Shown piece by piece: positions 6,620 to 14,833 of a stretch of 34,237 nucleotides of DNA. Source of the stretch: an uncultured Acetatifactor sp. (GTDB lineage: Bacteria; Bacillota; Clostridia; Lachnospirales; Lachnospiraceae). Below the pieces are notes generated by a model that was not told the origin of the DNA, did no database searches, and saw nothing but the letters and a program-made list of their open reading frames with translations. A program made the position numbers and the translations under genes. The stretch lies in the NCBI GenBank assembly GCA_904501885.1, contig CAJGCP010000021.1:1-34237 (forward strand), in the 5' to 3' direction. Numbering within the stretch: position 1 is the first letter of the stretch; each line of letters opens with the position of its first letter.

Positions 6620-7423
6620 TTAGCCGGGCTGCTTGCCGATGTATGCCAGAATACCGCCATCTACATAGAGGATGTGGCCATTGACACCATTGGAAGCCTC
6701 GGAAGCCAAGAATACTGCAGGGCCGGTAAGTTCTTCCGGCTGCAACCATCTGTTGGCAGGAGTCTTTGCACAGATGAACTGGTCAAAAGGATGTCTGCTG
6801 CCATCGGGCTGAATCTCACGGAGAGGTGCTGTCTGAGGGGTCTCGATATAACCGGGGCCAAGGCCGTTACACTGAATGTTGTACTGGCCGTACTCAGAAC
6901 AGATATTTCTGGTAAGCATCTTCAAGCCACCCTTCGCAGCCGCATAAGCGGAAACGGTCTCACGACCAAGTTCGGACATCATGGAGCAGATGTTGATAAT
7001 CTTACCTGCGCCCTTCTTCATCATTGCAGGAATTACTGCCTTTGCCATGATGAAAGGTGCATTCAAGTCTACATCAATCACCTGTCTGAACTGGTCAGCG
7101 GTCATCTCATGCATGGGAATTCTCTTGATGATACCTGCGTTGTTTACAAGGATGTCGATAACGCCAACTTCTTTTTCAATCTGAGCTACCATTGCGGTAA
7201 CTGCTTCTTCGTTGGTTACGTCACAAACATAACCATGTGCCTTGATACCTTTTTCTGCATATGCAGCAAGTCCCTTGTCCACCAATTCCTGATTGATGTC
7301 GTTGAAGCATACGGTTGCGCCTGCCTCTGCGTATGCGGAAGCGATTGCAAAACCGATACCATAGGAACCACCGGTTACCAATGCCACTTTACCTTCCAAA
7401 GAAAAGTTAAGATACTTATTCAT
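6620..7423 (-). CDS. dhuD: SDR dehydrogenase reducing DKII to 2-keto-3-deoxygluconate (DhuD/KduD)
   Basis: This NAD(P)-dependent short-chain dehydrogenase is often labelled gluconate 5-dehydrogenase. In this operon it should reduce 3-deoxy-D-glycero-2,5-hexodiulosonate (DKII) to KDG. The 267-aa protein shows TGGSYGIG (17-24), NNAG (about 92-95), a catalytic Ser in CSMMSELG and YAAAKGG with Tyr and Lys, and the C-terminal VDGGILAYIGKQP typical of the DhuD group. Both KduD and DhuD are SDRs. I favour DhuD because the gene is next to dhuI and by recall of the C-terminal motif. The start has AAAGGAG. Confidence 0.87.
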   Translation of the reverse strand: MNKYLNFSLEGKVALVTGGSYGIGFAIASAYAEAGATVCFNDINQELVDKGLAAYAEKGIKAHGYVCDVTNEEAVTAMVAQIEKEVGVIDILVNNAGIIKRIPMHEMTADQFRQVIDVDLNAPFIMAKAVIPAMMKKGAGKIINICSMMSELGRETVSAYAAAKGGLKMLTRNICSEYGQYNIQCNGLGPGYIETPQTAPLREIQPDGSRHPFDQFICAKTPANRWLQPEELTGPAVFLASEASNGVNGHILYVDGGILAYIGKQPG

Positions 7424-7481
7424 TTCTTATTCTCCTTTAAAATTATATTTTGATACCTGCCTGACTGCAGATATTATGTAC

Positions 7482-8342
7482 TTACATCAAATCCTTCATA
7501 GCCACGCCGTCCATATCGTCGAAGGCCTGATTTTCACCAACCATACCCCAGATAAAAGTATATGCTCTGGAACCACATCCGGAGTGGATGGACCAGCTGG
7601 GTGAAATCACTGCTTCTTCATTTCTCATTACGATATGACGTGTCTCTGTGGGCTCGCCCATATAGTGCATTACAAATGCATCTTCGGGCATCTCGAAGTA
7701 TAGGTAAACTTCCATTCTTCTGTCATGGGTATGGCAAGGCATGGTGTTCCATACGCTGCCGGGCTCCAATTTGGTCATACCCATTACCAACTGGCAGCTC
7801 TCTACCTGACCGGGAAGAATGTACTTGCAAATCACTCTATGGTTTGCATCCTCCAGGGAGCCGAGCTCCACTTTATTCTCATCCTTCACGATAACTACGC
7901 CTTCCTCGGGTGTGCCGTTGGGCTTAATCACCACCGTAGGATAGGTTTTATGGGCAGGTGCGGAATTCAAATAGAACTTCGCGGGATTCTTATCATCATC
8001 ACTTGCAAAAACAATATCTTTGGATCCCATACCGATATACATCGCTTCCTTGAAGCCAATCTTGTATACCTTGCCATCGATGGTAATGGTACCTGCTCCA
8101 CCGATGTTGATAACACCTAATTCTCTTCTCTGGCAGAAGTATTCTGCTCGAAGTTCGTCCCCTGCTGTCAATGCAATGGGGGTCACGGGTACTGCTGCAC
8201 CTGTAATAATTCTGTCGATGTGGCTGTATACCAATTTGATCTCGCCGGGCACGAAAAGATTCTGAATCAGAAACTCTTCTCTCAAACGGTCCGTGGTATA
8301 ATGTTTCACATCTTTAGGGGATACTGCTGTTCTAAGTTCCAC
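7482..8342 (-). CDS. kduI: 5-keto-4-deoxyuronate isomerase
   Basis: KduI isomerises 4-deoxy-L-threo-5-hexosulose uronate to DKII in the cytosol. This is a bicupin-fold metal enzyme with the metal-binding block CHTHDRRMEVY, ETRHIVM, and the strongly conserved WSIHSG and FIWGMVGENQ segments. I place the start at the GTG at 8342 (286 aa). It follows GAGAGG by eight bases, and its N-terminus (VELRTAVSPKDVKHY) matches the family. The ATG at 8399 has no ribosome site and lies within about ten bases of the predicted transcription start. It is the first gene of the uronate operon. Confidence 0.93.
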   Translation of the reverse strand: MELRTAVSPKDVKHYTTDRLREEFLIQNLFVPGEIKLVYSHIDRIITGAAVPVTPIALTAGDELRAEYFCQRRELGVINIGGAGTITIDGKVYKIGFKEAMYIGMGSKDIVFASDDDKNPAKFYLNSAPAHKTYPTVVIKPNGTPEEGVVIVKDENKVELGSLEDANHRVICKYILPGQVESCQLVMGMTKLEPGSVWNTMPCHTHDRRMEVYLYFEMPEDAFVMHYMGEPTETRHIVMRNEEAVISPSWSIHSGCGSRAYTFIWGMVGENQAFDDMDGVAMKDLM

Positions 8343-8400
8343 CTTAATAGCCTCTCTTTCTACGGGAAAATCACATCCCAACAGACGAATCTTCCCCATT

Positions 8401-8422
8401 GTTTATAAACGAGTTTATTATA
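8401..8422 (-). promoter_or_regulatory. Extended -10 promoter and candidate operator of the uronate operon
   Basis: On the minus strand TG-A-TATAAT (-10 at 8417-8422) forms an extended -10; no good -35 is seen. Just downstream are two overlapping symmetric elements, TAAAC-GA-GTTTA (8406-8417) and the perfect palindrome GTTTATAAAC (8401-8410). They cover the likely start site, as expected for a repressor-controlled sugar operon. The regulator is not in the window by evidence. Confidence 0.65.
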
Positions 8423-8511
8423 TCATACAATTCCAACAAATGCCATCCCATATTTTTATGTTTTTCTATCTTAATTTTAGCCTCGAAAAAACTCACGTTG
8501 CAGTTTTGTGC

Positions 8512-8550
8512 AAAAAAGACCCCCATTTTACAATTTGTAAAACGGGGGTT
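8512..8550 (-). terminator. Intrinsic terminator of the CNNM gene
   Basis: A long stem ACCCCCGTTTTACA with TGTAAAATGGGGGT surrounds a short loop and is followed on the minus strand by CTTTTTTG. It lies 13 bases after the CNNM stop. Confidence 0.9.
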
Positions 8551-8562
8551 CCATCAATCAAA

Positions 8563-9897
8563 TTATTCTTCTTCCTCTTCTTCGGGAATTTCTTTTTTTA
8601 CTACGATGGCCTCTTCTACCAAATGGTCTTGAATTGTGACCACTTGAATGGACAGAAGTTCTGTCTCCACCTCCGGGGTCTCTCCGTCGCCCGGAATGGC
8701 ACCCAGCGCATCAAATACCAAGCCATTGAAGGTTTCGTAATCTTCGGTGGGCTCAATTTTTACATCCATGGTCTCGGACAATTCCTCCAAAGAGACACTT
8801 CCATGTACTTTCCATGTCTTCTCGTCCACCTGCTCAATCAAAGGTTTCTCTTCCTCTTGAGGCTCATCCACTTCGATATCTCCCACCAATTTCTCCACCA
8901 GGTCGTTGATGGTGACCATACCGCTGACGCCACTGTACTCATCTAATACGATGGCAATATTGCTGCGGTTATGCTTCATGTTTTTGAACAGCACATCCGC
9001 CTTCACACTTTCCGGCACAAAATATGCGGGGCGTATGGAAGTCTTTAAAATATTTTCACGGCTCTTATCCCGTTGACGGAAGTAGTCCTTGGAATTCAAG
9101 ATACCCACCACATTGTCTACGGAATCCTCGCAAACAGGATAGAATGTGTGTCTGTTTTCAAAAATCACTTCCTCCCAGACATCCATGGAATCTTCCATAA
9201 AAAGAACCACAAGTTCTGTTCTGTGAGTGGCAATTTCACTTGCCGTAAGGTCATCAAACTCAAACACATTCTGAATCAACTGCTTTTCTTCCGGGTCGAT
9301 GGTACCCTTTTCGCTTCCCACATCCACCATCATTCGAATCTCTTCTTCGCTGACATTTTCCTCCTCTGCGTTGGGGTCAATGCCAATGAGACGTAACACG
9401 CCATTGGTAGATGCTGTCAGCAACCATACGATGGGGGCAAACATCACGGAGATGCCGTTGATCAAACCGGAGATACCCAGCGCCAACTTCTCGGCATTTC
9501 GCATGGCCACCCGTTTGGGAACCAACTCACCAAAAATCAAAGTCAAATAGGATAAAATCAAGGTGATTACCACAACGGAAATTGCATCCAATGTGGAAAC
9601 GGGCGCCTTCACGCCCAGGCCAATCAACCAATCCACCAATCCATCGGAGAAGTTTTCCGCTGCAAACGCACTGCCCAAGAATCCGGACAGGGTGATTGCC
9701 ACCTGGATGGTAGCTAAAAACCTGGCGGGCTGGCTGGTGAGCTTCACAAGTCTCTTCGCTCTCTTGTCCCCTTCCTCAGCCATTTTATCCATTTTGTTGT
9801 CGTTCATTGAGATAACAGCGATCTCTGCACATGCAAAGATTGCATTCAATGCAATCAATCCTAACTGCAATGCAATCATGGTGACATACTTATTCAT
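8563..9897 (-). CDS. CNNM/CBS-domain membrane protein (CorC/HlyC family)
   Basis: This 444-aa integral membrane protein has an N-terminal DUF21/CNNM transmembrane domain (about 1-180, four hydrophobic segments, with ALNAIFACAEIAVIS and FGELVPKR). A CBS pair follows (about 205-335, ending NIAIVLDEYSGVSGMVTINDLVEKLVGDI), and then a CorC_HlyC transporter-associated domain (about 350-425) with an acidic tail. Proteins of this group are linked to Mg2+ or Na+ handling; the old hemolysin label is not a functional call. It has its own promoter (10011-10040) and terminator and is independent of the sugar operons. A 19-codon upstream reading frame overlaps its start. Confidence 0.92.
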   Translation of the reverse strand: MNKYVTMIALQLGLIALNAIFACAEIAVISMNDNKMDKMAEEGDKRAKRLVKLTSQPARFLATIQVAITLSGFLGSAFAAENFSDGLVDWLIGLGVKAPVSTLDAISVVVITLILSYLTLIFGELVPKRVAMRNAEKLALGISGLINGISVMFAPIVWLLTASTNGVLRLIGIDPNAEEENVSEEEIRMMVDVGSEKGTIDPEEKQLIQNVFEFDDLTASEIATHRTELVVLFMEDSMDVWEEVIFENRHTFYPVCEDSVDNVVGILNSKDYFRQRDKSRENILKTSIRPAYFVPESVKADVLFKNMKHNRSNIAIVLDEYSGVSGMVTINDLVEKLVGDIEVDEPQEEEKPLIEQVDEKTWKVHGSVSLEELSETMDVKIEPTEDYETFNGLVFDALGAIPGDGETPEVETELLSIQVVTIQDHLVEEAIVVKKEIPEEEEEE

Positions 9898-9949
9898 TTG
9901 CTGCCACCTCCATCTGCTTTTCAGTATCGCTACTGTCCGCGTCGTCCAT
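9890..9949 (-). CDS. Possible 19-aa leader peptide coupled to the CNNM gene
   Basis: An ATG seven to eight bases after a perfect AAGGAGG opens a 19-codon frame (MDDADSSDTEKQMEVAANE). Its TAA overlaps the CNNM start in the arrangement ATGAATAA. The CNNM start has its own GGAGGTG inside this frame. The arrangement suggests translational coupling or a regulatory leader. No homologue is known to me, and the peptide itself may have no function. Confidence 0.4.
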   Translation of the reverse strand: MDDADSSDTEKQMEVAANE

Positions 9950-10010
9950 TAATAAATTTCCTCCTTGTTGTTTTAACACATTTTATTCTGCAACCAGATA
10001 CAGATATTAA

Positions 10011-10040
10011 ATTATAGCTTGAATCTCATACTTTAGTCAA
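10011..10040 (-). promoter_or_regulatory. Promoter of the CNNM gene
   Basis: On the minus strand TTGACT (10035-10040) and TATAAT (10011-10016) are separated by 18 bp. It lies immediately after the YfhO stop, with a leader of about 60 bases to the upstream reading frame. Confidence 0.8.
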
Positions 10041-10044
10041 GTTA

Positions 10045-12669
10045 TTACAATGAATCTTTTGTATTTTTGCGTTTTCGCTTCCATCCCTCACATAACATTA
10101 GCAACGCAAAGAGCGCCAAACTACCTATTGTCACCGCAATACCTTCCCATGTTCCAACAGGTACATATTCCATCTCTATCCCATACGCTCCTGCCTCTAA
10201 GTCCAAGGCAATCAGCGCTCCGCCAAAGGTGGCAGGCTCCACAGATTCTCCATTGACCTTGATGCTCCAACCCTTTTCGTAGGGGATGGACATAATCAGG
10301 CGGCCCGGTGCCTCCATCCGGATTTCTCCCCGCAGGGAATCGCTTTCAAAAATCACATTCTCCATATGTTGGGCAGAAAGTATATCCAGGGCTTCCTGTA
10401 GCACATCCACGTCAAGGCGGTACACATCCACCGTAATTTTAGGAGTTTCGTCCTTGTCATTGGCATTGCTCAGGCGAATTTCCTGACCTTCCTGCAAATC
10501 TCCCAGATACAGAAGGGCTCCGCTTTTAATATCTTTGTATGTTTCCTCTTCTAAAGGTCCGCCGGACAATTTGATTTGTTTGGAATCCAAGGAAGTCACG
10601 ATTCCATAGTACACCCCGTCCTCCGGCGCCGCAAACACAATATCATCGCCCTGCTCTGTTCGTTCTTTTTTGTGGAACAATTTTCCCTCAACACCAAGGG
10701 ACTGCACCAATTCTGTCTGCAGACGAATTCCATGATTGGAAACACCCTCCGGCAAATCAAAACCTACCGGCCCCACATAACCGAAAGGCAACGTGGCAGT
10801 GCATTCATACAAATATACTTCTTCGCTATTCCCCAAGGGTTGAAACAGTTCGTTTCCGTACTTGTCTGATTCCCCAAACATATACTTCACATTGAGTAGC
10901 GCACCGGCCAAAGGGGTACCTCCGTCAAAGGAATAATACACCTTGCTGTGACGCATTCCAAAGCGTTTATACATGTCCATAACCTGTGAATTCATTGTAG
11001 AGGAAAAGACACTGGCCGAAGGATATCCTGCCAAAGTGGCATCATTTTTGGTTTTGCGGGTAAACTTTTCAAAACGATAAATTCCGTGTCCTGCTTCCCG
11101 TTCGGCCACCTTTTGCACCAGCGCATCATAATCATCTAACTGTTGCAAATACCCGGCACGATTCACCGTGCCTGCTCTGGTATAGCCCGTATTTCCGGCG
11201 CATTCTCCAATCACCAAAGCTAAGCTGATAAGGGCAAGTACCCATGTAAACTTTTTCGTTCGCTCACTGGGTGCTATCGGCTCCGGGCACTCTGATGGAA
11301 CGTCACTGTGCTCTTTGTCTATGCCTAGTTGCTCCGCTGTTCCGGTACTTTGCTCTACCTGTTTTTCCAAATAACTGCGATACAGCCATAACAACACCGC
11401 ATACGCAGTCACCAACAACAGGGTAAGCACTTTCACACCTTCCCGGAAATCATCATGGGTGATGTATACCACACTATACACAAACAACGCCACAGCCACC
11501 AAATAACCACATATAATATGCCATTTCGGCGCATTCTTCAAATGCACAAATGCATCATAACAGATGGTAAGTACCAAAAAGATATACAAAAACGACTGTC
11601 GGGCCGGGAAAGAATCCGGATAATTCAAGCCATGCCAAATAAAATCCAGGACATTGACACTAAAGCTTACAAGCATAAAGCCAAGAACCGCCAGTTTGGT
11701 GATTTTCTGCCAAATTGAAATCTTACGGTTCAGCACATACATAGGAATCAGCATAAGCACTGCACTACCGCAGTATATATTGGGCCAATGGTCCAACCCC
11801 CGTTCCGTGCTGACGCAAGCAAAATGTCTGGGAAGCACCTCCAACACAGAAAAATAAGATTTGATCGTCTCCGGGAAATTCATATCTCCAAAATCTGTCT
11901 GAGACAACGCGCAGACCTCGGGAATCAATAAAACAGACGCCATCCCAGCTGCCAACAACGAATACAGTGCAAAATGGAACAGAGTCCTAAAATCACATTT
12001 GTGATTGACAATCAACACGATAAAATACAACACCAAAAAGAGGCATAGCATAATGGAAATATAAAAGTTACTGTAGATGGAAAGGGCCAATGTCACACAG
12101 TACAAGCCACATTTGCGCTCTTTCACCAACCGTTCCAAGCCCATAAGTATCAGTGGAAGCAATACCACCGGGTCAATCCACATAATATTGAAATCATAAG
12201 CCGCCATGTACCCGGACAGGGCATAAAACATGGAAAACAGTAACGCCTTCCAATCACTTTGTGCAAAATGATGGCGAAGATACAGGTATGCAGTCAATCC
12301 TGCCAATCCTATTTTTACCACCACCATATAGGTCAAAAACTCCACAAATAGGGCCTCCGGCACCAACAAGGCCAGAATATATGCCGGGCTGGCCAAGTAG
12401 TACACAAACAAAGCCAGGAAATTAGAGCCAATTCCCACATGATAAGAATAAGCCAGACTCTCTCCTGCTCTAACCTTTTGCATCAATTCCTGAAAAAAGG
12501 GCATGTACTGGTGATACATGTCCGAGGCCAAAAAGCTTCTGCCACCAAACGGGAAAATACCGTATGCCACAAAGACGCCCAGCATAATTACCATAGGCAG
12601 AAATAAGGCTGCCCAAAAAGCCAGCCGTTCTACTTTCTTATTCATTTTCACATCAAATAACTTTTCCAT
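10045..12669 (-). CDS. YfhO-family multispanning membrane protein (GT-C-like)
   Basis: This 874-aa protein has about a dozen transmembrane segments in its first 440 residues, one near 480 and one near the C-terminus. It includes the YfhO signatures FPFGGRSFLASDMYHQY and YSYHVGIGSNF, and WIDPVVLLPLILMGLERL. The large segment about 500-840 is extracytoplasmic, with a Tyr/Gly-rich beta pattern ending PYEKGWSIKVNGE, a block typical of the family. YfhO-like proteins are thought to be lipid-linked glycosyltransferases acting on teichoic acids or other surface glycans; the exact substrate here is unknown. A TATAAT-like -10 lies about 50 bases upstream of the start. No glycan genes are next to it. 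Confidence 0.88.
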   Translation of the reverse strand: MEKLFDVKMNKKVERLAFWAALFLPMVIMLGVFVAYGIFPFGGRSFLASDMYHQYMPFFQELMQKVRAGESLAYSYHVGIGSNFLALFVYYLASPAYILALLVPEALFVEFLTYMVVVKIGLAGLTAYLYLRHHFAQSDWKALLFSMFYALSGYMAAYDFNIMWIDPVVLLPLILMGLERLVKERKCGLYCVTLALSIYSNFYISIMLCLFLVLYFIVLIVNHKCDFRTLFHFALYSLLAAGMASVLLIPEVCALSQTDFGDMNFPETIKSYFSVLEVLPRHFACVSTERGLDHWPNIYCGSAVLMLIPMYVLNRKISIWQKITKLAVLGFMLVSFSVNVLDFIWHGLNYPDSFPARQSFLYIFLVLTICYDAFVHLKNAPKWHIICGYLVAVALFVYSVVYITHDDFREGVKVLTLLLVTAYAVLLWLYRSYLEKQVEQSTGTAEQLGIDKEHSDVPSECPEPIAPSERTKKFTWVLALISLALVIGECAGNTGYTRAGTVNRAGYLQQLDDYDALVQKVAEREAGHGIYRFEKFTRKTKNDATLAGYPSASVFSSTMNSQVMDMYKRFGMRHSKVYYSFDGGTPLAGALLNVKYMFGESDKYGNELFQPLGNSEEVYLYECTATLPFGYVGPVGFDLPEGVSNHGIRLQTELVQSLGVEGKLFHKKERTEQGDDIVFAAPEDGVYYGIVTSLDSKQIKLSGGPLEEETYKDIKSGALLYLGDLQEGQEIRLSNANDKDETPKITVDVYRLDVDVLQEALDILSAQHMENVIFESDSLRGEIRMEAPGRLIMSIPYEKGWSIKVNGESVEPATFGGALIALDLEAGAYGIEMEYVPVGTWEGIAVTIGSLALFALLMLCEGWKRKRKNTKDSL

Positions 12670-12824
12670 ATGTAACCCGATATCCTGCTTTATAAAATAT
12701 TATAATGCCGTTTCGTCTTCTCCTAACAATCACTTGCCCTTATTCTAACAGATTCCCGACTAAGTATCTATATGTTTTTTCTTTCTCTCCGGATACTTCT
12801 TTCACATTATTCAGCTATCTTTAT

Positions 12825-12859
12825 ATAAAACAAGGTCGATCCCATAAAGGAATCGACCT
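12825..12859 (-). terminator. Intrinsic terminator closing the BMC operon
   Basis: The stem AGGTCGATTCC/GGGATCGACCT has one mismatch, a loop TTTAT, and TGTTTTAT after it on the minus strand. It lies 22 bases after the last gene of the BMC-DeoR-ParA series, which supports these genes forming one transcription unit. Confidence 0.8.
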
Positions 12860-12880
12860 CAAATTTCAAAATCATAGTAT

Positions 12881-13234
12881 TTACATCAAGTGCACAGGCA
12901 ATTTGTCCCCTACGCCGTAGGCCACAAAATTTCCCTTGGGCGTTGTGGGTTTCTTTGCTACTGGAGCCTTAGGTGCTGCTGCCTTTGCAGGAGCCTTTGC
13001 TGCAGGAGCCTTAGGCGCTGCCGTCTTTGCAGGGGCCTTTGTTGCAGGTGCTTTAGCTGCAGGAACTTTAGGCGCTGCTGTCTTTGCAGGGGCCTTCGCT
13101 GCAGGCTTCTTTGCCTCCGTTGTCTTTGCGGGTTCTACCTTCTTGGTTTCATTTGTTGCACTTGCAGTCTTTGTTGCAGTGGTTGCGCTTGCAGTTTTTG
13201 CTGCTCTCTGAATACTACCTGCTCCTACGGGCAT
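12881..13234 (-). CDS. Ala/Lys/Pro-rich low-complexity protein, candidate ParA partner
   Basis: The 117-aa, very basic, presumably disordered protein is built of repeats of the type APAKTAAPKAPAAK (about residues 46-97). A Thr/Ala/Lys-rich N-terminal part precedes them and a distinct C-terminal tail follows (GNFVAYGVGDKLPVHLM) that holds the only aromatic residues. It is genuine because AAGGAGG lies eight bases before its ATG and because it overlaps the ParA stop by 20 bases, which implies translational coupling. Tails of this kind bind DNA or polyanions, but no family is recognised. Its position suggests a partner or adaptor for the ParA ATPase, possibly for BMC positioning; this is inference. 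The repeats are also visible in the DNA and could vary in number between strains. Confidence 0.7.
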   Translation of the reverse strand: MPVGAGSIQRAAKTASATTATKTASATNETKKVEPAKTTEAKKPAAKAPAKTAAPKVPAAKAPATKAPAKTAAPKAPAAKAPAKAAAPKAPVAKKPTTPKGNFVAYGVGDKLPVHLM

Positions 13235-14018
13235 TTTTGTCTACCTCCTTGGCTAACTCCATATATTCTCCGGCGCTTCTTGCGCTCTTTTTATGTACCA
13301 TCACGGGCTTGGAATTATCCTGCGCCCATTCAATCTCGCTATCAACACGGATAATTGTGTCAAACACATTCACCTCTTCGAACTGGTGCAACACCTCAAG
13401 GGTTTGCTTGCCGTAGTTCTTACGTACATCCATTTTCGTGATGACCACTCCCATAAGATGCAGATTGGGGGAAAGTTTTTTCACATTATCCAAGAACTCA
13501 AACATATTTGCGACGCCAAACAGCCCCCAGGGAGAAGCCTCCACCGGCAAGATCACCTCGTCCGCCGCCACCAGAATATTCATCACCCAACCACCCAAGG
13601 TGGGAGGTGCGTCAATCAGAATGTAATCATAAACACCGCTATCCTTGATTTTCTGCAATCCCCTGGACAAAATCATTTCTCTTTGCCACTTGGTGAACAA
13701 ATCAAACTCGATACTGCTCATCAAGGTAGAGGATGGTATCAAATCCAAGTTTTCATAGGGTGTGGGAACCACGTAATCGGTTAAGTCCCTTTCCCCTTTG
13801 ATGGCCATATAAAGGTTCTTTTCGCCGGAGGCAAATTCCAACACCTCGTCTTCCGTAAAAAAGGATAGGGACAGGTTCAACTGCATGTCGCCGTCTATCA
13901 AAAGCACCTTTTTGCCCATGGCAGAAAGGGAATATCCCACATTTGCACAGGTGGTGGTTTTGCCGCTACCGCCCTTATTATTCGCAAAGGCTATCGTCTT
14001 CGTCATCTTCTTTCCCAT
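13215..14018 (-). CDS. ParA/MinD-type ATPase in the BMC operon
   Basis: This is a chromosomal ParA-family ATPase of about 267 aa. Motifs from the N-terminus are the deviant Walker A KGGSGKTT with its signature lysine, Walker A' DGDMQLNLS, and Walker B ILIDAPPTLG. The C-terminal half holds the usual VVITKMD specificity strand. No HTH domain is present, as in short ParAs that rely on nonspecific DNA binding. I chose the ATG at 14018; ATG 14006 and a TTG at 14045 are alternatives. It overlaps the end of deoR and the start of the Ala/Lys/Pro-rich gene. No parB and no replication genes are nearby. Known precedents for ParA with compartments are the carboxysome McdA proteins. Confidence 0.9.
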   Translation of the reverse strand: MGKKMTKTIAFANNKGGSGKTTTCANVGYSLSAMGKKVLLIDGDMQLNLSLSFFTEDEVLEFASGEKNLYMAIKGERDLTDYVVPTPYENLDLIPSSTLMSSIEFDLFTKWQREMILSRGLQKIKDSGVYDYILIDAPPTLGGWVMNILVAADEVILPVEASPWGLFGVANMFEFLDNVKKLSPNLHLMGVVITKMDVRKNYGKQTLEVLHQFEEVNVFDTIIRVDSEIEWAQDNSKPVMVHKKSARSAGEYMELAKEVDKNARRSR

Positions 14019-14772
14019 AAAGACATTGGATTCCTTTCTCTGCAAAATATTTTAACCATTCATCGGAAGGGCGGATATCTGTCACCACCATATCGATGCT
14101 GGACCAATCACTAATCACCGAAAATGCCACCTTACCGAACTTGGTATGGTCTGCAATCAAAATCCTCTGGGACGCGCTTCTTAACATTTCTTCTTTTACT
14201 TGGCAAAACATTTCATTGGCATCGGAAATGCCCTTTTGCATATCCAGACCCTTACAGGAAACAATGGCTTTGTCCGCATAGTAGGACTGCATAGCATCAA
14301 TGGTTCTGGGGCCAACAAAGGCCAAATAATTCTCTTTCATATTACCGCCCGTGGAAATAATCTCCCAGCCGGTCACATCGGACAACTGCACCAAAACCTC
14401 TATGGAATTGGTGATAACGGTCAGTTTCTTTCTGTTTTTTAACATTTTTACTGTGGCAACCGCAGTGGTACTGGGATCCACAATAATATGTTCGCCGTCC
14501 TGCACCAGAGTGCTGACAATCTCTGCAATCACCTGCTTGCCCTCCATATTGCGTTTTTTACGCACATTGAAAGGCATATCCAAACTGCTATTTTCATTCA
14601 GTACGGCACCGCCATAACTTTTGGTGGCCAGTCCTTCTTTGTCAAGTTTATCCAAATCCCGACGAATCGTTTCCTCTGAGACACCAAAAAGAGTACTCAG
14701 CTCACTGACTACTACTTTTTTCTCATCTTGCAGTTTCTCTAAAATCTGATTTCTACGTTCTAATGCAAGCAT
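13978..14772 (-). CDS. DeoR-family transcriptional regulator
   Basis: The 264-aa protein has an N-terminal winged HTH (about 1-58, with RRNQILEKL and VSELSTLFGVSEETIRRDLDKL) and a C-terminal DeoRC sensor domain (about 75-235, with YGGAV, IIVDPSTTAVATVKML and ILIADHTKFGKVAF) that binds phosphosugars in this family. It likely controls the BMC operon in response to a sugar phosphate such as rhamnulose- or fuculose-1-phosphate or DHAP. That is inference from context, since DeoR regulators are common in fucose/rhamnose BMC loci. The start has AGGAGA. Its acidic last residues overlap the ParA reading frame. Confidence 0.9.
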   Translation of the reverse strand: MLALERRNQILEKLQDEKKVVVSELSTLFGVSEETIRRDLDKLDKEGLATKSYGGAVLNENSSLDMPFNVRKKRNMEGKQVIAEIVSTLVQDGEHIIVDPSTTAVATVKMLKNRKKLTVITNSIEVLVQLSDVTGWEIISTGGNMKENYLAFVGPRTIDAMQSYYADKAIVSCKGLDMQKGISDANEMFCQVKEEMLRSASQRILIADHTKFGKVAFSVISDWSSIDMVVTDIRPSDEWLKYFAEKGIQCLYGKEDDEDDSLCE

Positions 14773-14833
14773 CCAAATCTCCTCATGCTACACTTTTACA
14801 ACTATAACTACAACAAAATTCACTCCGTCGTCC

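Noticed and set aside
12936..13211. Plus-strand Ala/Gly-rich reading frame opposite the Ala/Lys/Pro-rich gene
   Set aside because: It is a shadow of the repeats on the other strand. The minus-strand frame has the ribosome site and the operon context.
13215..14018. Plasmid or chromosome partition ParA
   Set aside because: There is no parB, parS-like palindrome, replication gene or chromosome-origin marker nearby. The gene is overlapped on both sides by operon members.
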